Positions 57,943 through 64,000 of a DNA stretch of 64,000 nt are shown here, in pieces. The notes under the pieces were generated by a model. The model searched no databases. It was not told where the DNA came from and saw only the letters and a program-made list of their open reading frames with translations. Both the position numbers and the translations under genes were made by a program. Source of the stretch: Bacidia rubella. Taxonomy: Eukaryota; Ascomycota; Lecanoromycetes; Lecanorales; Ramalinaceae. The first letter of the stretch is position 1, and every line of letters starts with the position of its first letter. The stretch spans positions 1,674,001 through 1,738,000 of the forward strand of contig JAVTIF010000008.1 in assembly GCA_032158265.1 (NCBI GenBank), written 5' to 3'.

Positions 57943-59194
57943 ATGTCGAAGCAGACCCTTGATGTGCGATGGGGCATCCTTGCCACCGGCGGGATCGCTA
58001 AAACCTTTGCGAAAGACCTCACAATAGACCCGAAGACACGAAATGTATCAATAGTAAAGCACACCATCGCAGCTGCCGCCAGCTCTTCCAGCAAAGAACG
58101 AGCAGAGCAATTCCTTAAGGAGGTCGGCGAATCGTCCGCAGCCAAGGCTTACGGCTCCTATGAGGAGCTTGTCAAGGACCCCAACGTCGACATCATCTAC
58201 ATAGCGACACCCCACAGCCACCACTTTCAAAATACGATGCTCTGCTTCGAGGCTGGAAAGAACGTGCTTTGCGAAAAGTCACTCACTACCAATGCTGAGC
58301 AGGCCAAAGTGCTTACGAAGACTGCTCGTGAGAAGGTTGGAGACTCGCCACATAATGCTCGTGTATGCCGCTGACAGCACCCTACAGAACCTCTTCTTCA
58401 TGGAAGCAGTCTGGACCCGCTACTTCCCCCTCTCCTTCTACGTGCGCGACCTGATCACCTCTGGCAAACTCGGCCAAGTCCATCGCGTAACCGCTGATCT
58501 CTCAATGGCGATGGACCCCGACAACTCTTTTGCAGACGGCAAGTCGCGCATGGTCAACATGGGCTTGGCCGGTGGCGCATTGCTAGACCTGGGTATCTAC
58601 TCCCTCACGTGGCTGTTCCAAACACTATACTCAACGCAAGCCCCCGAAAAGCGACAGCGGCCGAGGATTCAGTCTGTAATGAGCCCTTTCAAAACAGGGG
58701 CCGACATCCACACGTCAATGCTCCTAGACTTTCCTCGCTCGGAAGGTGGTCCCGTCCACGGTATCGCGACAACCTCAATGCTTATTTCTGGCGACCCTGA
58801 CGGCAAAGGCTCCGGCGGCGGTACCGTGCGCATTCAAGGCACTAACGGCGAAGTACAAGTCTTTCATCCGATCTTCCGTCCGGTACGAACGAAGTTGATC
58901 ATGAAGGACGGGATCGTCGAGGATAAAGACTGGCCACAACCAGGACCGGGCCCAGGAAGTGGGTTCTTTAACAGGTTCGCGTCGGATAAGCGAGTTGAGG
59001 GGGAAGGCCATGGTATGTTCTGGGAGGCGGATGAGGCGGGGTACGCGCTGCTGGAGGGACGGAAGGAAAGTCGGTATCAGAGTCTTGATGAGAGCGTGCT
59101 GATCATGGAGATTATGGATGAGGTGAGGAAGCAGAATGGGATGAGGTATCCGGACGATATTGAGAGTATAGAGTATCCATTGAAGCTTGAGTGA
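57943..59194 (+). CDS. Gfo/Idh/MocA oxidoreductase (dihydrodiol/xylose dehydrogenase-like)
   Basis: Exons 57943-58335 and 58388-59194 (52-nt intron) give 399 residues. The start is ATG 57943, where MSKQTLDVRWGILATGGIAK opens the Rossmann fold; the frame is open further upstream but without support. Family motifs: DVRWGILATGGIAKTFAKDL (NADP binding), DIIYIATPHSHHF, GKNVLCEKSLTTNA (Lys expected to be catalytic), FFMEAVWTRYFP and GGALLDLGIYSL. The closest described activities are trans-1,2-dihydrobenzene-1,2-diol dehydrogenase and NADP D-xylose 1-dehydrogenase. It could act on sugars or on an aromatic metabolite; the PKS lies 2.8 kb away on the other strand, divergent. Confidence 0.87.
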
Positions 59195-59828
59195 AAGGAG
59201 TCGGTTGTAGGCGGTATTTCTGATCGTTCGAGGAGCTAAACAGTGGCGAACCAAGAAATGACACTGCTATACCTATCATGTTCCAAGCTCCCCTATACTA
59301 AGTCGTGTCTCTCGCATAAGGCTGCATGTGGCTACCCTTTACAATCAGGCTATGTTCAAGGGAATTCTTTCCGAGATCGAGGTGCTGATTCTTCCACACT
59401 CATGAATGCTTCATCGCGTCCGTCAATCAGATGATCCAGTCTGCTGAGTCATTCATCGATTGCTGCAGTTGCCAACACATTTTGCCAGTCCAACAGTTTA
59501 ATTAAATGTTGAGTGTTTCAAAGCGCCATTAGTAGCTTGCCTAGGTGCTAAAGTGGCTGCGAAAGTCCTTATCCTGCTATCCCTTGAGATAATTTTGGCT
59601 TTTAAAGAACGCATGTACGGCGTGTTTATTGGCTCGCTCTGAGGGCGCCTGGGTGGTACCATACAACATGTGTTGTGTATAATTGCAGCATGCCTGCTCT
59701 ACTAGTTGCTTACGCGTTCAAGAAGGATGGTTCCATGTATTTGCCGCTCCTGATCCAAGTATGTCATCCAGATGAAGGCCTTAGCGTACGAATGTTTTTA
59801 CCGGCAATTATAGCCATTGTTGCTTTCT
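59195..59828. other. Spacer between convergent oxidoreductase and HET gene
   Basis: 634 bases between two 3' ends. Nothing recognised. Confidence 0.4.
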
Positions 59829-61571
59829 TCAAACTCCTTGGGTCTCTTCAATATCCTGCGTTCCAACCGTGACGTCCTGGAAGTGCTCAGAGGCAAGCCT
59901 AGGAGCCTCATTGCCAAAACCCGGATACTTGACATCAATATCAATCACCAAGCGCCGAATACCATTGCATTTCTCATCCCGCAAGCTAATCTGTACATTG
60001 CTGATGCCTGATTCACCCAGGTCTGAAGCGTAAAAATCGAGTTGTTCCAAGTGCAATTCTGTATTCTGGCTGTGCTGAAAATAACGAAATTGATCAGGGC
60101 GATCAGAAAATTGTCCACTATATGCCCTTAGAACATTGACTGTGGGAGACATAGAGGCGTTGGGATGTTGTGACCAGTATATCATGAACCCTTCATTCGC
60201 GTGTGACCATAGGACAAGGGCTCGCCCTTGGATATTGTCCGACCGTATAGAAACGACTCGACTCTTGTTAGCTAGGTCCAGCCCGTGAACAAACCCAATT
60301 TTACTCCAGCGGTCAATACGAGTACTGAAAGACAAGATTGTTGGAGGCTCCAGGAATATCGGGCCAGAATAATCTGTCACGAAGGAGAAATATGCTTGTG
60401 CGCTTTCTCTCATGCAGATGTTGGTCGTGTCCCAAAGCTGCTTGGTACCCGATGCATTGACCAACGAAGACTTAGTGGCCACAATAAACCTTCTGCTTTC
60501 TACCAGCTTCAGATTTGATCGTCTCAATGTTGTCATTGTGTAACAATTCACCCGTGTTGTCTCTCCTGATTTATGGAATGATAGAGATACGAACAGTAGG
60601 TTATTGGAGTCCATGGTTCTTTCACAGGCTAGCGGTACTTCCCCACGCCAAAGTACCACGTCTTCATTTACTGCCGAAGAGCAGCCATCCTCCAGCTCAA
60701 AGCATCCTTCGTAAACAGGAACCTCGATTTCAAGCCCCTGATTCGTCATTCTGTAGGGCTGCTTGTGGAAGTATGGTAACTCATGGGTTGGGACGATTTC
60801 GCCTGATGTTGCAAAAGCAGATGGATGGCGGGCAAACATGCCACTGTTTTCGAGTCCCTTATCCACCCAAGCGAATATTGACTGATCGTCTGAAATCTTT
60901 ATAATCTCCTCCTGAAGTCTAGTGAATGCTTTGGAACCTTCGCCGTAAAGTAGTGGCATGTTGACTTGAAAGAGACCCAGTAGGCAATAAGCCATATCCT
61001 CAACCCTTGTTGTTCTTCTATGGGACATCCATGACATCTTTGCGGCTATGCTTGCATTGATAGGTTGTTGAAGCGCAAAAGATTCGATCCCAGTGGCTTT
61101 GGACACAAAGAAAGACTTGCTCTGTTTACTGCCGATCTTGTTCCAGTCGACATTGAAGAAGACGACTCTTCTAGGCGCAAGCAGTTCCTGAAGCGTCCAG
61201 CCACGGGTAAACCATTTGCTCTTGACGAACAGCTCATCGACCCTCTGGTAGTCACGTAAAGTAGGGATGTCTACCATATATGCATAGCACACTTCCGCAT
61301 CCTGATACCATTGGTACATTGAATTGATCGCCTCAGATAATTCGGCACTACTAGACTTGTCGATGCAGCAGGTGTCAATCCATACATAATCCCAAGACTC
61401 TGACGCAGCGATCTCGCAGCACCTCCTTATCTTCTCGCTCCGTCTGCCTTGAAGGAACTCATGATACGATACCTCACCAACTTCCCACGTGTGAGAGAGA
61501 ATAGCATAGGGTGGTATATTTTCGCCGAGAAATTCGGCAAAACAAAGCGTGGACGTATGAAGGAGCCGCAT
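59829..61571 (-). CDS. HET-domain (heterokaryon incompatibility) protein
   Basis: Single exon, 580 residues from ATG 61571. The HET domain occupies about residues 20-170: PPYAILSHTWEVGEVSYHEF, WDYVWIDTCCIDKSSSAELS, INSMYQWYQDAEVCYAYMVD, and WFTRGWTLQELLAPRRVVFF. The segment RTTRVEDMAYCLLGLFQVNM then LLYGEGSKAFTRLQEEI is the usual continuation seen in HET-E/HET-D-type proteins. The C-terminal 300 residues are an uncharacterised beta-rich region with no NACHT or WD40 domain. HET proteins can trigger cell death upon non-self recognition; whether this one does is unknown. Confidence 0.92.
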   Translation of the reverse strand: MRLLHTSTLCFAEFLGENIPPYAILSHTWEVGEVSYHEFLQGRRSEKIRRCCEIAASESWDYVWIDTCCIDKSSSAELSEAINSMYQWYQDAEVCYAYMVDIPTLRDYQRVDELFVKSKWFTRGWTLQELLAPRRVVFFNVDWNKIGSKQSKSFFVSKATGIESFALQQPINASIAAKMSWMSHRRTTRVEDMAYCLLGLFQVNMPLLYGEGSKAFTRLQEEIIKISDDQSIFAWVDKGLENSGMFARHPSAFATSGEIVPTHELPYFHKQPYRMTNQGLEIEVPVYEGCFELEDGCSSAVNEDVVLWRGEVPLACERTMDSNNLLFVSLSFHKSGETTRVNCYTMTTLRRSNLKLVESRRFIVATKSSLVNASGTKQLWDTTNICMRESAQAYFSFVTDYSGPIFLEPPTILSFSTRIDRWSKIGFVHGLDLANKSRVVSIRSDNIQGRALVLWSHANEGFMIYWSQHPNASMSPTVNVLRAYSGQFSDRPDQFRYFQHSQNTELHLEQLDFYASDLGESGISNVQISLRDEKCNGIRRLVIDIDVKYPGFGNEAPRLASEHFQDVTVGTQDIEETQGV

Positions 61572-64000
61572 GTCGTAATGTTGAGAGAAGTATTCGACTC
61601 AAGCCTGGAAGTGAAGCATGGCCAGGTTTTGGCAACAAGGCTGACGATTGCGCTTATGCAGAAATGGTCTAGAAGCATGCAGCTAGCGGTAACGTTGGCG
61701 TGAGGGCACAAGGCTGTTCCTCATAATCATGATCCAATGAACTTTGCAAGCTGTCTGGGCTGCGGAGTAGGTCTGCAAGATTAGCGTTTTGAGTCTCTCA
61801 AGTTCGCATACATCTCGCAAGACTGTACATTCTTTATTTTGTATCTACACACTTGCTGTCTCCAGTCTTCCATTTGTAAAAGGCCGTTGCGCGATGCGAG
61901 AGGCTGAAAGATGTTCACCAGTTGTGACTCAGGGTCTGTTCCGGGTGAAAACAGACTTGTGGTCGAAAGTCTGTCCTCACGAGGATCAACGTCTGCTTGG
62001 TAACGCGTGTCTTCATTCTCCCAGTCCCAGCCACTCAGTGGGACCAGGCATCAGAGAGCCGTAACAGACCTGGCTTCTGTCTATTCAGGAGGTAGAATAA
62101 AAGCACGTCCTTATGCAGCAGATGAAGTTTTCGATTCACACGACAAGCGTCGATATTGCCAAGCGTCAGAGTGGCCAAATTTACCGCTAGACAGATACAC
62201 TAGCTCTAGCGCAGAAACTAAACTTTCACGTGTTCGCTATCGTCTTCGTCGTACCTAGGATTGCGATCCATCACACGGTCCTCACCATCATTTGGAGTGC
62301 GTACGATCAGGTTGTATTGATTTAATTCCGCACGCTGCGTCCGTTCATCCCGAGTCAGCGTGGCCTTGGAGAATACTTTGCCCTATCTCCAGTCGAATGA
62401 TCCTCCTCCTCTACTGAATTCCCGCCGCCTGGTCGAGCCCACGCTTACGCACTCTCGAATGCTTACATCGATGGTGAGAAAGAAAGGGAATGAGCAGAGA
62501 CCGGCTTGTGCGATCGAAAGAGAGTAAAGCTAGACAAAGATGATCGGAGAAGGGAAGGGCGATTCCACTACTCGTCGATGGACTGTACATGTCGCAAAAG
62601 CTGAGGATCAATCGCGCCCAGAGGAGGGAATATAACGACATAAAGATAGGAGGCTCAGCTTAAAATTGCTTTAGAGCTACCATGACACATGGAACCTAGG
62701 CACGAATGTTAACCATTGGAAAATTGGCTGCAGTGTCCGGCATTGAGAAGCATCTCTACACAGGACGTCTCTGCGACTTGCGTCACAATTGCAGGAAATC
62801 ATGTCGCTTATGCAACGCGGTATCAGGTGTTTTTACAGAGGGTCCACGGTGCTCCCATGCTTGAGAAGCAATCTACTAAGCCAAGGTTCCTGGTAGAAGA
62901 GCAAGGATGGGGAAATACAGACACACACATGCATACGCGAGCAGGTGCTTGACATGCGTGATATGCTGAGCCTCCGTGAGACTCCGTGTAGAGCCGTCAC
63001 TCGCAGTGTTCCTAAGGCTTCTGCCTGAGAATGTGGGTCCCTTCGTACGCACATGCGTGGAGTAGGATCCCATTTCTTGTCTGGAGATACCTTTGCATCC
63101 CGCAGGAGTGCTAAGTTTTCAGCCTAAAAGCGCATCCTGGTATGGGTACCTGCAAGTGAGACGACCGTATTACCATAAATATGACGCCGCAATGAATGGT
63201 CATCGAGTTGTGGAGCCCAGCCCAGTTATTTCACTCACCGCATGAAAATGGCAGCCTAATCCTTGTGTATCCACCATTTTGAATTTTGATGTTTTTGTTC
63301 ATGAGATGTAATCTGATCCATTGTTATGTCTGACGCCTGTACCAAGATGCGAGCGTTCTTAGTGCTTACCGCACCGCCAATCAAGTTTGTCCGCACAGGT
63401 GCGTTACGGCATTGTCGGCTTCAAGTCGCTGTCCTCGGACTTTTACTGGAGTGGGAAGAATGACAATTGCAGATCACTCAAATCGACGAGCGGCTTTTGG
63501 CACCACGATACATTGCAATTGATGGCTGGAGTTCGCTGCCAGACCTCTTGTCAAATCTTCAATTAAGCATTGTACTTGACCTACTAGGCTGCTAATGCGA
63601 AGAGTTATGATTATCCTGCTCAAAAATGTTCTGGATGAATAGCTGGCATCCCAATAGTACTCTCTCTACGAATAGCTCGACAGAACACCTTCCTCTGCGT
63701 GCATGGATTTTCGAACTCATCATCCGACATCAATTACCCACCCCATTACATCAAAGATCAATGAGAGTCACGACTCGTCTTGTCTCGCTCGGCGGAAGTG
63801 ATATGACGGTTGTAATGCAGAATGCGCATCTTTTACACGCGTCTAGTTTGAGACGCACCTGGACGGTGTTATCTTAGCGTATAAATGCCACGTCTTCAAT
63901 TTACTGTCGTATTCATGTGACCTAAACCGGGTTCTCGAGTCACACTGTCGCGATATTGGAATATTCAAATCTTAGGACTGAGGACGAATTGAGATTAATA
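61572..64000. other. Gene-poor right end
   Basis: 2429 bases without a gene I can support. ORFs are under 95 codons and carry no motif. A short CA-rich stretch occurs near 62920. The HET gene promoter must lie at its left end. No transposon ends, tRNA or telomeric repeats seen. Confidence 0.4.

Noticed and set aside
61572..64000. Possible subtelomeric or transposon sequence at the gene-poor right end
   Set aside because: No telomeric repeats, long terminal repeats, inverted ends or reverse-transcriptase/transposase motifs were seen.

Overview
The window reads as nuclear DNA of a filamentous ascomycete (Pezizomycotina; Dothideomycetes is my best guess, weakly held). Genes are split by many short introns (about 41-118 nt, mostly 46-65) with GT..AG ends and CTRAC/CTGAC-like branch sites. 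The gene content is typical of the group: a HET-domain protein, a non-reducing polyketide synthase, an asco-laccase ending in DSGV, a Pth11-like rhodopsin-fold membrane protein, a Zn2Cys6 regulator and small secreted proteins. No transposon, tRNA, rRNA or CRISPR array was recognised. All gene models were assembled by eye from reading-frame continuity, splice sites and remembered family motifs.

Left part (1-21.7 kb), mostly conserved housekeeping genes: MON2 (N-terminus only, leaving the window at base 1), MMS2 (five small exons), a Cup1-like LYR protein, kynurenine formamidase (BNA7) divergent from an APC-type permease, two tandem paralogous secreted proteins, a low-complexity C-rich/G-rich spacer, a GT15 mannosyltransferase, HIR1 divergent from SGT2, a PAP2 lipid phosphatase with a coding minisatellite, and a STAND-N-terminal-like protein without NTPase domain.

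Middle part (22.5-43.2 kb), more accessory: a divergent pair of paralogous secreted Cys/Gly-rich proteins (one with two apparent frameshifts), a rhodopsin-like membrane protein, an ABCC transporter, a multicopper oxidase, two tandem paralogues distantly resembling Cut8/Sts1, and a Zn2Cys6 transcription factor.

Right part (43.7-64 kb): three tandem members of one fungal family (the family I know as DUF7923, with or without CCCH zinc fingers), one truncated and one apparently decayed; a 1781-residue non-reducing PKS that lacks the usual N-terminal SAT domain; a Gfo/Idh/MocA oxidoreductase; and a HET-domain protein. The last 2.4 kb hold nothing I can support.

The ABC transporter, laccase, Zn2Cys6 regulator, PKS and oxidoreductase (28.8-59.2 kb) could form a loose pigment or secondary-metabolite cluster; this is inference from gene content and proximity. 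Four separate families in this 64 kb show local duplication, which suggests an evolutionarily active segment.
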